From Marichromatium gracile (GTDB lineage: Bacteria > Pseudomonadota > Gammaproteobacteria > Chromatiales > Chromatiaceae), in contig NZ_SMDC01000001.1 in assembly GCF_004343155.1 (NCBI RefSeq), forward strand, positions 1 to 64,000: DNA of 64,000 bases, read 5' to 3'. The position numbers were made by a program, and so were the translations under genes. This document shows, piece after piece, positions 28,005 to 36,544 of the stretch; the first letter of the stretch is position 1, and each line of letters opens with the position of its first letter. The notes beneath the pieces were generated by a model, which saw only the letters and a list, made by a program, of their open reading frames with translations, did not search any database and had not been told where the DNA came from.

Positions 28005-28667
28005 ATGCTGCTCTCGCCTCGCTATCGTTTCCTCTTCGTCCACATTGCCAAGACCGGCGGCACCAGCGTGCGCGCCGCACTCCAGGGGCTGCGCTGGCGC
28101 GACCCCTGGTACTACCCGATGTTCCTGTGCAGCCGCATGAGCCATCTCAGCGGTCATCGCATCGGCACCAAGCTGCCGCGTCATGCCAAGGCGGTGCTCG
28201 CCCAGGAGCTGCTGCCGCGGCCCTTCTACGACTCGCTGTTCAAGTTCGCCTTCGTACGCAACCCCTGGGACCTGCAGGTCAGCTCCTTCCATCACATCCG
28301 TCGCGAGCGCCCGCACTATCTCGGCGGCCACCAGGAGTTCGCCGACTTCCTGCGCTGGAAGCTCGACCCCGAGCGCCCCTACCAGTACCACGTCGACACC
28401 TCGATCACCCGCCAGAGCGACTATCTGGTCGACCTCCACGGCGAGGTCATCGTCGACTTCATCGGTCGCTACGAACAGCTCCACGACGACTTCGCCACCG
28501 TCTGCGCGCGCATCGGCATCACCCCGCCGGCTCTCCCTCACGCGCGCAAGGCGACCGATCGCAAGCGCGACTACCGCAGCTACTACGACGACGACACCGC
28601 CGAGCTGGTGGCGCGCCACTTCGCCCGCGACATCGAGCTGCTCGACTACCGCTTCGACCCCGACTGA
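28005..28667 (+). CDS. Sulfotransferase family protein
   Basis: A 220-residue PAPS-dependent sulfotransferase (Sulfotransfer_2 type). The 5'-phosphosulfate loop is FVHIAKTGGTSVRAAL near residue 11, and the 3'-phosphate motif FAFVRNPWDLQVSSF near 83. No signal or membrane segment is seen. Substrates of this family include sugars and lipids; none can be assigned here. It is a single gene between xerC and a convergent membrane-protein gene. Confidence 0.85.
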   Translation: MLLSPRYRFLFVHIAKTGGTSVRAALQGLRWRDPWYYPMFLCSRMSHLSGHRIGTKLPRHAKAVLAQELLPRPFYDSLFKFAFVRNPWDLQVSSFHHIRRERPHYLGGHQEFADFLRWKLDPERPYQYHVDTSITRQSDYLVDLHGEVIVDFIGRYEQLHDDFATVCARIGITPPALPHARKATDRKRDYRSYYDDDTAELVARHFARDIELLDYRFDPD

Positions 28668-28676
28668 GCACCCGGC

Positions 28677-29462
28677 TCAGTCGCGCGGCACCAGGTCACG
28701 ATAGGCGTGCCAGGTGGCGTGCCCGAGCAGCGGTACGGCGACGAACAGCCCGAGCAGCAGACTCGCCAGCCCGAGCCCGACGATCACCACGATCAACCCC
28801 GCCCACAGCAGCATCGGCGCCCAGTTGACCCGCACCGCGGCGAAGCTGGTGCGCGCCGCGGTGAAGGCATCGACCGGACGGTCGATCAGCATCGGCACCG
28901 TCACCGCAGCGATGCAGAAGGCCGCGGCCGCGAACACCGCCCCCACCCCGACCAGCACCGCCACCAGCCCGAGATGATCCCCGGAGAGGAAGACCACGGC
29001 GACGAAGCGCTCCCAGCTCGGCAACGGATCGGTGAACAGCATGATGAACAGGAACACGGTGGCGAGGATCCACAGCTGCAGGATCATCAGCAGGAAACCG
29101 GTGGCGATGCCCAGCTGCCCCTGGTTACGACGAAAGGCCTCGAGCGCCTGACAGCGTTCGAGCGACTCACCGGCCTCGAGGTGCGCGCTCATCTGGTAGA
29201 GCCCGATGGCCAACAGCGGCGCGACCAGATAGAAGGCGGCGAGCAGGAAGGGCACCAGGAAGGCGAGGCGCCCGAGCGCCAGCGGCACGGTGATCGCCAG
29301 GCTGATCAGCACGATCCCGGCGCCGTAGCGCAGGCTGTAGCCGGGGGCGGCGCGCAGATCGCGCCAACCGGCGCGCAGCCACTGCAAGGGCTGACCCGGG
29401 GCGACCCGGTTGACCCCGGGCGGCGGACGAACGGCGGACTCGGACGAGGTGGACGGCTGCAT
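28677..29462 (-). CDS. DUF2189 integral membrane protein
   Basis: A 261-residue protein with about six hydrophobic helices starting near residue 45. The N-terminal LQWLRAGWRDLRAAPGYSLRYG and later PMLIDRPVDAFTAARTSFAAV are typical of the DUF2189 family, whose function is unknown. GGAGG lies nine bases upstream of the ATG at 29462. It is convergent with the sulfotransferase gene. Confidence 0.82.
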   Translation of the reverse strand: MQPSTSSESAVRPPPGVNRVAPGQPLQWLRAGWRDLRAAPGYSLRYGAGIVLISLAITVPLALGRLAFLVPFLLAAFYLVAPLLAIGLYQMSAHLEAGESLERCQALEAFRRNQGQLGIATGFLLMILQLWILATVFLFIMLFTDPLPSWERFVAVVFLSGDHLGLVAVLVGVGAVFAAAAFCIAAVTVPMLIDRPVDAFTAARTSFAAVRVNWAPMLLWAGLIVVIVGLGLASLLLGLFVAVPLLGHATWHAYRDLVPRD

Positions 29463-29919
29463 GCGGGCATTCCTCCGCGCTGGATCGACCCCCGATAGCT
29501 GGTGGCGGAAGCGCGAACCGCAACGCCAGCGGCCAGGGGATTGAACTGCAACGTCGAAAAGGACGCGACGGGTAGAGAAGGGCTTTCAGCGGCCGGCCGA
29601 ATCCCCTGCACGATCAAGCCATTGGCGAGCGCATGGGCGAGACCGAGGGGTGTGCCCCGGAACCACCAATGGTCTTGTCCACTGGGGCGTCAAGCGCCCA
29701 ATCCGCCACAAGTGTCCTAAACTCCTAAGTATGAATCCAACCCCATTGAGGGGCTACCGCCCGCACTGCGTCGGAGGCAGTCAGCACCAGACCACCCACA
29801 GTCAGCAGACCCGATCCATTAGGCCAAAGGGCGGCATTGCCTCGTTGCGCGGCACCTCATCCACGAGGCGGCATCCCGGTTGACCTGTTCATACTCGTCA
29901 CATCGCGCAGGAAACCGTC
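29463..29919. other. upstream region of the chemosensory-stressosome cluster
   Basis: About 457 bases with no supported gene. A decayed repeat lies at 29521-29572. No clear sigma70 or FliA-type promoter could be chosen, though TTGACC occurs at 29878-29883. Confidence 0.5.
29521..29572. repeat. decayed copy of the heptamer/GAACCGCAAAG repeat
   Basis: CGCCAGCGGCCAGGGG is followed by TTGAACTGCAACGTCGAAAA and GGACGCGACGGG. This matches the array-plus-tail layout of the elements at 45.1 and 52.1 kb with several substitutions. Confidence 0.5.
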
Positions 29920-31836
29920 ATGGCACTCGTGAAGACCCCTAGCACACCCCGCCCCCAATCGACCGGCGAGACACGCACCAACGCGGCAACCGCCCGCGAG
30001 GCAGAGGCACAGCGCAGGCGCGCGCGCACCCTGGCGAAGCAGCAGCAGGCCGCCGAACGCGTCGCCTCGGCGACCGCCCAGCTCTCGTCCGGGATCAACG
30101 AGGCAGCCTCCGCGGCCGAAGAGCTCAAGCGCTCCTCCGACCAGATCGCCACCGGTGCCGAGGAGGCGTCCGGAGCGGCGCAGGAATCATTGGCGGCCTT
30201 CAAGCAGGTCAGCGCGGCACTCGACCGCCAACTCGACAACGCCAGTCTGTCGCAGACCAAGGTCGAGGCCTCGCAGACGCTGATCACCAAGGTCAGCGCG
30301 GACGTCACCGGCATGATCACCAACGTCGGGGTGGCCGCCCAACGCCAGGGCGAGTCGGTCAGGATGGTCGCCGAGCTGGAGCAGCAGGCGGCCAACATCG
30401 GCGACATCGTCAAGGCCGTCGCCCGCATCGCCGACCAGACCAACCTGCTCGCACTCAACGCCGCCATCGAGGCGGCGCGCGCCGGCAAGCATGGCAAGGG
30501 GTTCGCCGTGGTTGCCGACGAGGTCCGCACGCTCGCCGAGACATCGGAGAAGAGCGCCAAGCAGATCCAGGATCTGGTCGGCCAGATCCAATCCGAGGTC
30601 AAGGTCATCTCCGACGGCATCAACGACTCGGCCACCAAGGTACAGGGCGAGGTCGAGAACGGTCGGGCGGTCAACTCGCAGCTCGAGCAGATTCGCGCCG
30701 ACGCAGTCGAGATCACCCGCGCGGTCCAGGAGATCGCCGCCAGCGCCCAACAATCCAACACTGCTGCGGGTCAGGCACTGAAGGGCGCCGAGGAGATCGC
30801 AGCGGCGGCCGAGGAACAGTCGGCGGCCTCGGAGGAGTCGGCCAAGACCGTCGCCGAACAGACCCAGGCGCTGGCCGAGTGCGAGCAGGCCGCGCAGAAC
30901 CTCTCCGAGCTGGCCGAAGACCTCAAGAACTCCACCGACATCACCAAGAGCGCCGAGGAGGTGGCCTCGGCCGCCGAACAGCTCTCGTCGGCGGTACAGG
31001 AGATCAACCGCTCCGGCACCCAGATCATGGCCGCCGTCGAGCAGATCCGTAAGAGCACCCAGGTACAGGCCTCGGCCACCGAGGAATCGGCAACGGCGAT
31101 CACTCAGATCGAGAAGGGCGTCGACGACTCGCTGCAACGCTCGCGCGCATCCGGCGAGAGGGTCGGCGCCATCAGCGAGTTGCTGACCAACAACAAGAGC
31201 AGCATCGACGCGCTCATCGCCGGCGTCGCGGACTCGGTCGAGTCATCGCGCCTGAGCCTGCGTCAGATCAAGGACCTGGAACTGGTCTCGCGACGCATCG
31301 ACAAGATCGTCGACGCCATCACCACCGTCTCCATCCAGACCAACATGCTGGCGGTCAACGGCTCGATCGAGGCCGCGCGCGCCGGGGAGTTCGGCAAGGG
31401 GTTCGTGGTCGTCGCCACCGACATCCGCAACCTCGCTCACGATTCGGCGGAGAACGCCGATCGCATCAAGGACCTGGTGAAGGCGGTGCAGGACCAGATC
31501 GGTGTCGTCGGACGCGACCTGGAGGAGATCATCTCGGCGGCGATCAGCGAGGCGGAAAAGGCCAAATCGATCACCACGGGACTGGAGACCATCGAGACCG
31601 ATATCGCCGAGGTCAGCCGCTCATCGACGGAGATCGAGGCCGCGGCCAGCGAGATCTCCGCCGCCATCGCACAGGTCAAGGTCGGAGTCGATCAGATCGC
31701 ATCGGCAGCCCAGGAGGCCGAGAAGGCCTCGACCGAGGCTGCGGCCGCGGCACGCCAGCAATCACAGGGGGCGGAGGAGCTGGCGGCAGCCATCGAGGAG
31801 ATCGCCTCGCTGGCCGACGAGCTGCAGAGCGCTTGA
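29920..31836 (+). CDS. Soluble chemoreceptor with two signalling hairpins (DosM-like)
   Basis: A 638-residue, entirely cytoplasmic receptor: no transmembrane or recognisable sensory domain, almost all alanine/glutamate-rich coiled coil. It carries two MCP signalling tips: [19 protein letters not shown] near residue 171 and [19 protein letters not shown] near 471, spaced by exactly 300 residues. Double-tip receptors such as DosM of Vibrio cholerae stabilise double-layered cytoplasmic arrays. The second tip departs from consensus (SIQT and NGS in place of ADQT and NAA). First gene of the cluster; the triple-CheW gene follows after 29 bases. Confidence 0.9.
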   Translation: MALVKTPSTPRPQSTGETRTNAATAREAEAQRRRARTLAKQQQAAERVASATAQLSSGINEAASAAEELKRSSDQIATGAEEASGAAQESLAAFKQVSAALDRQLDNASLSQTKVEASQTLITKVSADVTGMITNVGVAAQRQGESVRMVAELEQQAANIGDIVKAVARIADQTNLLALNAAIEAARAGKHGKGFAVVADEVRTLAETSEKSAKQIQDLVGQIQSEVKVISDGINDSATKVQGEVENGRAVNSQLEQIRADAVEITRAVQEIAASAQQSNTAAGQALKGAEEIAAAAEEQSAASEESAKTVAEQTQALAECEQAAQNLSELAEDLKNSTDITKSAEEVASAAEQLSSAVQEINRSGTQIMAAVEQIRKSTQVQASATEESATAITQIEKGVDDSLQRSRASGERVGAISELLTNNKSSIDALIAGVADSVESSRLSLRQIKDLELVSRRIDKIVDAITTVSIQTNMLAVNGSIEAARAGEFGKGFVVVATDIRNLAHDSAENADRIKDLVKAVQDQIGVVGRDLEEIISAAISEAEKAKSITTGLETIETDIAEVSRSSTEIEAAASEISAAIAQVKVGVDQIASAAQEAEKASTEAAAAARQQSQGAEELAAAIEEIASLADELQSA

Positions 31837-31865
31837 GGCCCATCGCGGTTACGCGGGAGACAGTC

Positions 31866-33440
31866 ATGACCCAAGACCTGGTCAAATCGTCACCCCCCGC
31901 CGCGCCGAGCGGCGAGGATGTGGCCACAGAGGGGCAGGAGCACGACCTGCGTCAGTTCGTCATCTTCGTGTGTGGCAGCGAGGTCTTCGCCGTCGACATG
32001 GCGCCGGTGCAGGAGATCATCCGGGTGCCCGAGGTGGTTCGGGTACCGCTCGCGCCCCCCACCCTGGAGGGCCTGGCCAATCTGCGCGGCAAGGTCTTGC
32101 CCATCATCAACCTGCGCCGTCTGTTCGGCCTCGAGGAGCGCGACGATGACGACGCCACCCGCGCTCTGGTGATCGATCTCGGTCAGCCACTGGGGTTCGT
32201 TGTCGATCGCGTCAGCAGTGTGGTCGGGGTCGAGCCCTCGTGTATCGAGGAGGTTGGATCGCTGGCGGCAACGGTCAAGACCGACCTGCTCTGCGGACTG
32301 ATCAAGGATGTCGGCGGCTTCCCCATGGTGATGGAACTTGACTTCAAGCGCCTGATCGAAAAAGAGTTCAGCGCGATCACCACCCTGGCGCGGCATGGCG
32401 CCGCGGCGCTGGCCGAGACGAGGGATGTCGAGGAGGAGGAGGAAGAGGACGCAGACGAACTCCAGCTGGTCAGCTTCGAGGTCGCCGAACAGGAATACGC
32501 CATCCCGATCGAGAACGTGCAGGAGATCGTCCAGTTCCCCGAACAGGCGGTACAGATCCCGCGCACCGAGCCTCACGTGATCGGGCTGATGACACTGCGC
32601 AACCGCTTGCTGCCCCTGGTCTCTCTGCGTTGTCTGTTCGGTCTGCCGCCACGCACCGCCGACGAACACAGCCGCATCCTGGTGGTGCAGCTCGGCGAGT
32701 GCGCCGTGGGCCTGGCGATGGACAGCGTCAACGAGGTGCTGCGCGTCCCCTGGTCGGCGGTCGACGCCATGCCCAAACTGCTGGCGCAGCATGATGACCT
32801 GTCGGACATCGAACAGATCTGCCGGCTCGATGAAGGGCAGCGTCTGGTCTCCATCATCTCGACAGACAGACTCTTTCGTCACTCATCGATCCGGGAGGCC
32901 TTGAGCAGCGTGGAAGACATCGACTACGACAACCGGAGCGGTGACGACATCGAGGACGACGAGCAGGACGACGATGAGGAACAGATGGTGGTGTTCCGGC
33001 TCGACAAGGAGGAGTTCGGTGTCCCCATCGAAAGCATACAGGAGATCGTCCGTCTCCCCGACGAACTCACCCACGTCCCCAAGGCGCCAGACTTCGTCGA
33101 AGGAGTCATCAACCTGCGCGGCTCGGTACTGCCGGTGATTGACCAGCGCCGCCGCTTCGGTCTGGCGACGGTGGCACGTAACGACCGACAGCGCATCATG
33201 GTGTTCCTGCTCGATGGCGTACGTACCGGCTTCATCGTCGACTCCGTGGCCGAGGTGCTCAAGATCCCGAGGACGGCGATCGAGCCAGCGCCACAGCTCT
33301 CCAGCGAGCAGGCCAGATTGATCGCGCGGGTGGCCAATCTGGAGGGTCAGAAGCGTATGATCCAACTGATCGAACCCTCCCAGCTGATCGCCAAGGAGCA
33401 ACGCGCCGAGCTGGAAGAGCTAGCCGAAACGTCCGCCTAG
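31866..33440 (+). CDS. Triple CheW-domain scaffold protein
   Basis: A 524-residue protein made of three CheW domains in tandem: about 28-172 (FVIFVCGSEVFAVDMAPVQE), 194-340 (LVSFEVAEQEYAIPIENVQE) and 370-510 (MVVFRLDKEEFGVPIESIQE). Each has the xLRGxVLP-type core (NLRGKVLPIINLRRLFGL, TLRNRLLPLVSLRCLFGL, NLRGSVLPVIDQRRRFGL). The joints are strongly acidic (runs of E and D near 183 and 350). CheW links receptors to CheA; three linked copies could bridge several receptor tips or rings. GGGAGA precedes the ATG at 31866. Confidence 0.93.
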   Translation: MTQDLVKSSPPAAPSGEDVATEGQEHDLRQFVIFVCGSEVFAVDMAPVQEIIRVPEVVRVPLAPPTLEGLANLRGKVLPIINLRRLFGLEERDDDDATRALVIDLGQPLGFVVDRVSSVVGVEPSCIEEVGSLAATVKTDLLCGLIKDVGGFPMVMELDFKRLIEKEFSAITTLARHGAAALAETRDVEEEEEEDADELQLVSFEVAEQEYAIPIENVQEIVQFPEQAVQIPRTEPHVIGLMTLRNRLLPLVSLRCLFGLPPRTADEHSRILVVQLGECAVGLAMDSVNEVLRVPWSAVDAMPKLLAQHDDLSDIEQICRLDEGQRLVSIISTDRLFRHSSIREALSSVEDIDYDNRSGDDIEDDEQDDDEEQMVVFRLDKEEFGVPIESIQEIVRLPDELTHVPKAPDFVEGVINLRGSVLPVIDQRRRFGLATVARNDRQRIMVFLLDGVRTGFIVDSVAEVLKIPRTAIEPAPQLSSEQARLIARVANLEGQKRMIQLIEPSQLIAKEQRAELEELAETSA

Positions 33441-33476
33441 GACGTCGCGGCACAGGCCCATCGACCAGGAGCTCAC

Positions 33477-34556
33477 GTGATCAAGCTGTTGATTGTCGAC
33501 GACTCGGCGCTGATGCGCCGCCAACTCAAGGCACTCTTCCTGGCCGAGGGCGATTTCGAGATCCGCGTCGCCCGCAACGGTCAAGAGGCGGTCGCCGAGA
33601 ACATCGACTTCGCCCCGGATGTCGTCACACTCGACATCAACATGCCGGAGATGGACGGCCTGACCGCACTGTCGCTGCTGATGGCCGAGCGACCGGTACC
33701 GGTGGTGATGGTCTCCTCGCTGACCGAGAAGGGGGCCATCGCCACCTTCGAGGCACTCAACCTCGGCGCCGTGGACTATATCCCCAAGCCCGGCGGCACC
33801 ATCTCGCTGTCGATGGTCGAGATCGAGTCCGAGATCGTCGCCAAGGTGCGCGCGGCGGCACGCGCACGCATCCGTACCGCCCGCGGGCTGGCCGCACGTA
33901 TCCGTGGCGACACCCCGTCACGCCCGCAACGTCCCCGAACCGAACCGACCAGGGCTGCGCCCGACGACACACCGGCCAGCGGCAGCGGTGTCGTGGTGAT
34001 CGGGGTCTCGACCGGCGGTCCACGCACCCTCGAGGACATCCTCCCCCGACTCCCCGCCGACTTTCCCTGGCCGGTCCTGGTGGCGCAGCACATGCCGCCA
34101 AGCTTCACCCTCCCCTTCGCCGAACGCATGAACCTGCTCTGCCAGCTCGCCGTCTCCGAGGTCAATCGCCCCACCGCGGTCGCCGCCGGCAACATCTATA
34201 TCGGCAAGGGCGGCGCCGACATGATCCTGGCACGACGCGGCGGCAGATTGACGGCGCTGGCACGCCCCGAGGACCCGACCAAGCTCTGGCACCCGTCGGT
34301 CGAACTGCTGGGGCGCTCGATGCTCGAGCACTGCGACCCGACCCGGGTCATCGCGGTGATGCTGACCGGCATGGGACACGACGGCGCCCAGGCATTCACC
34401 GAGCTCAAGCAGCGCGGCGCCCGCACCATCGCCGAATCGGAAGAGAGCGCAGTGGTATTCGGCATGCCGGCCGAACTCATCTCGCGCGGTGGCGCGAGCC
34501 TGGTGTTGCCGGTCGAGCGCATCGCCGACCAGCTGCAGATCTGGGTGGAGCGCTGA
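33477..34556 (+). CDS. cheB: Chemotaxis response regulator protein-glutamate methylesterase
   Basis: Demethylates or deamidates receptor glutamates when phosphorylated. The N-terminal receiver has acidic pocket DD at 8-9 and phospho-acceptor D53 (TLDINMPEMDG). The C-terminal methylesterase domain carries the serine in GVSTGGPRT, histidine in AQHMPPSFT and aspartate in MLTGMGHDGAQ. It has 359 residues. GTG start with AGGAG six bases upstream. Together with CheR it implies methylation-based adaptation of the array. Confidence 0.95.
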   Translation: MIKLLIVDDSALMRRQLKALFLAEGDFEIRVARNGQEAVAENIDFAPDVVTLDINMPEMDGLTALSLLMAERPVPVVMVSSLTEKGAIATFEALNLGAVDYIPKPGGTISLSMVEIESEIVAKVRAAARARIRTARGLAARIRGDTPSRPQRPRTEPTRAAPDDTPASGSGVVVIGVSTGGPRTLEDILPRLPADFPWPVLVAQHMPPSFTLPFAERMNLLCQLAVSEVNRPTAVAAGNIYIGKGGADMILARRGGRLTALARPEDPTKLWHPSVELLGRSMLEHCDPTRVIAVMLTGMGHDGAQAFTELKQRGARTIAESEESAVVFGMPAELISRGGASLVLPVERIADQLQIWVER

Positions 34557-34682
34557 GCCGATGACGATCATCGGCGCCGTCACGACACCACCCCCGCGAG
34601 CGACATCGCGTGACGACGGGAGGTCGGAGCCCCGGCACCCACCTCGGACACGCACCCCAGACCAACCGAGGAGCACGATGGC

Positions 34683-35306
34683 ATGGCACTCAAGAAACCT
34701 GCTCCGGCAGCGCCATCCAGCGATGACGAGCGCCGCCTGGCGCGCGATCTCCCAGGGCTGCTGAGCGCACTCGAGGCGGCCGATCCGCTCGCACGCCGCT
34801 GGGCGGCACGCGACCTGACCGATCACCCGGACGCGTCACGCGCCCTGGTCGAGCGGCTCGGAATCGAGACCGAGCCGAGCGTCAGCCAGGTGATCCTGAC
34901 GACACTGACCCGACTCGGCGACGAGATCGCGGTCGCCGGCCTCACCGAGTGTCTGCGCAGCGAGGACGCCATGCTGCGCAACGCCGCCATCGAGGCGATG
35001 AAGCAGCTCCCCGACGAGGTCGCCCCGGTCATGGAGCAGCTGCTGAAGGATCACGACCCGGACGTGCGCATCTTCGCCGTCGACGTGCTCGAATCGCTGC
35101 GCCACCCCCGCGTCGAGGAATGGCTCATCCGGGTCATCGCCGAGGATCCGCACGTCAACGTCTGCGCCACCGCGGTCGACCTGCTCGGTGAGGTCGGCTC
35201 CGAGCGCGCGGTGCCGACCCTGCACGCGCTCAAGGCCCGTTTCGTCGACGAACCCTATATCCAGTTCGCCGCCGATCTGGCGCTGAAACGCATTGCACAA
35301 GGCTGA
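34683..35306 (+). CDS. HEAT-repeat protein
   Basis: A 207-residue all-helical protein with four to five HEAT-like repeats (for example DPLARRWAARDLTD, EDAMLRNAAIEAMKQL, DPDVRIFAVDVLESL and DPHVNVCATAVDLLGEV). There is no catalytic motif. HEAT proteins are protein-protein scaffolds; between cheB and cheR it may tether adaptation enzymes or a receiver. Two ATG codons (34678 out of frame, 34683 in frame) follow a GGAG. The cheR gene follows after 6 bases. Confidence 0.85.
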   Translation: MALKKPAPAAPSSDDERRLARDLPGLLSALEAADPLARRWAARDLTDHPDASRALVERLGIETEPSVSQVILTTLTRLGDEIAVAGLTECLRSEDAMLRNAAIEAMKQLPDEVAPVMEQLLKDHDPDVRIFAVDVLESLRHPRVEEWLIRVIAEDPHVNVCATAVDLLGEVGSERAVPTLHALKARFVDEPYIQFAADLALKRIAQG

Positions 35307-35312
35307 CCCCGG

Positions 35313-36158
35313 ATGACACAGGCGCGCATGATCAGCGACGAAGATTTCCGCAAGTTCCGGGAGTTCTTCTACCGCAAGACCGGCATGCTGTTCGAGGACA
35401 GCAAGCGTTACTTCGTCGACAAGCGTCTGCTCGAACGGATGGATGCCACCGACTCGGAGAGCTTTCGCGCCTACTTCACCATGGTGCGCTTCCAGGCCTC
35501 CGGCGAGGAACTGCAGACGCTGATCAACGCGATGACGGTCAACGAGACCTACTTCTTCCGCGAGGAGTACCAGTTCCGCTGTCTGGTCGACTCGATGCTG
35601 GAGGAGATCGTCACGCACACGAGGCAAAAACGTGCGCTGCGGATCTGGTCGGTGCCCTCCTCGTCGGGCGAGGAGCCCTATGGCATCGCCATCTATCTGC
35701 TCGAACACTGGCCGCGGCTGGACGACTGGGACATCGAGATCGTCTCCTCCGACATCGACACCGAGATCCTCGCGCAGGCCAGGCGCGGTCGTTATACCCA
35801 CCGCTCGATACAGAACCTGCCACCGTCGCTGCTGGCCAAGTACTTCAGGCGCGACAGGGATCACTACCTGATCGACCAGGAGCTGCGCGAGGCGGTCGAC
35901 TTCACCCGGGTGAACGTCAGCGACGCCGCGGACATGCGCAGACACCGTCACTTCGACATCATCTTCTGTCGCAACCTGCTGATCTATTTCGACGATCTGT
36001 CGCGCAAGCAGACCGCGGAATCCTTCTACGACGCACTCAATCCGGGCGGCTTCGTCTGTCTCGGTCACTCCGAATCGATGAGTCGGATCTCATCGCTGTT
36101 CCGGGTACGCAAGTTCCCCGAGGCCATCGTCTATCAGAAACCCTGGGAGGCCCGATGA
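35313..36158 (+). CDS. cheR: Chemotaxis protein-glutamate O-methyltransferase
   Basis: SAM-dependent methylation of receptor glutamates. The 281-residue protein has the N-terminal helical CheR domain (FRKFREFFYRKTGMLFEDS) and then the catalytic domain: MTVNETYFFREEYQF near residue 70, IWSVPSSSGEEPYGIA near 110, SSDIDTEIL, and IIFCRNLLIYFD near 215. No TPR extension is present. Its stop overlaps the start of the next gene by four bases. Confidence 0.95.
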   Translation: MTQARMISDEDFRKFREFFYRKTGMLFEDSKRYFVDKRLLERMDATDSESFRAYFTMVRFQASGEELQTLINAMTVNETYFFREEYQFRCLVDSMLEEIVTHTRQKRALRIWSVPSSSGEEPYGIAIYLLEHWPRLDDWDIEIVSSDIDTEILAQARRGRYTHRSIQNLPPSLLAKYFRRDRDHYLIDQELREAVDFTRVNVSDAADMRRHRHFDIIFCRNLLIYFDDLSRKQTAESFYDALNPGGFVCLGHSESMSRISSLFRVRKFPEAIVYQKPWEAR

Positions 36159-36544
36159 AGCGGATCCTGGTCATCGATGACGCCGCGACGGTGCGGCTCT
36201 ATCACCGCAGCATCCTGGAAGAGCTGGGCTTCGAGGTGACCGAGGCGGTCAACGGCCTCGAGGCATTGGAACGGGTGGCCGAGGGCGACTTCGACCTCTA
36301 TCTGGTCGATATCAACATGCCCAAGCTCGACGGCTACGGCTTCCTGCGCGAGCTGCGCGGCAAGGACATGCCGCAGGCCCCGGCGATCATGGTCTCGACC
36401 GAGGCCGGCGCCAACGACCAGAAGCTCGCCTTCCTGTCCGGCGCCAACCTCTATATCGTCAAGCCGGTCAGACCCGAACGGCTCGCCTCACACGTATTGA
36501 CCCTGCTCGGTATGACACCGAACGGCCGGGGAGCGCCGTCATGA
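36155..36544 (+). CDS. CheY-like response regulator 1
   Basis: A 129-residue stand-alone receiver: acidic pocket DD at 8-9, phospho-acceptor D52 (VDINMPKLDG), switch S/T in MVSTEAG and lysine in YIVKPVRPERL. It has no output domain. It overlaps both cheR and cheA by four bases, so it is probably the direct CheA substrate. Whether it controls a motor or the downstream stressosome cannot be told. Confidence 0.92.
   Translation: MKRILVIDDAATVRLYHRSILEELGFEVTEAVNGLEALERVAEGDFDLYLVDINMPKLDGYGFLRELRGKDMPQAPAIMVSTEAGANDQKLAFLSGANLYIVKPVRPERLASHVLTLLGMTPNGRGAPS

Noticed and set aside
29463-29919. FliA-type flagellar promoter before the chemosensory cluster
   Set aside because: No TAAA-N15-GCCGATAA match was found.
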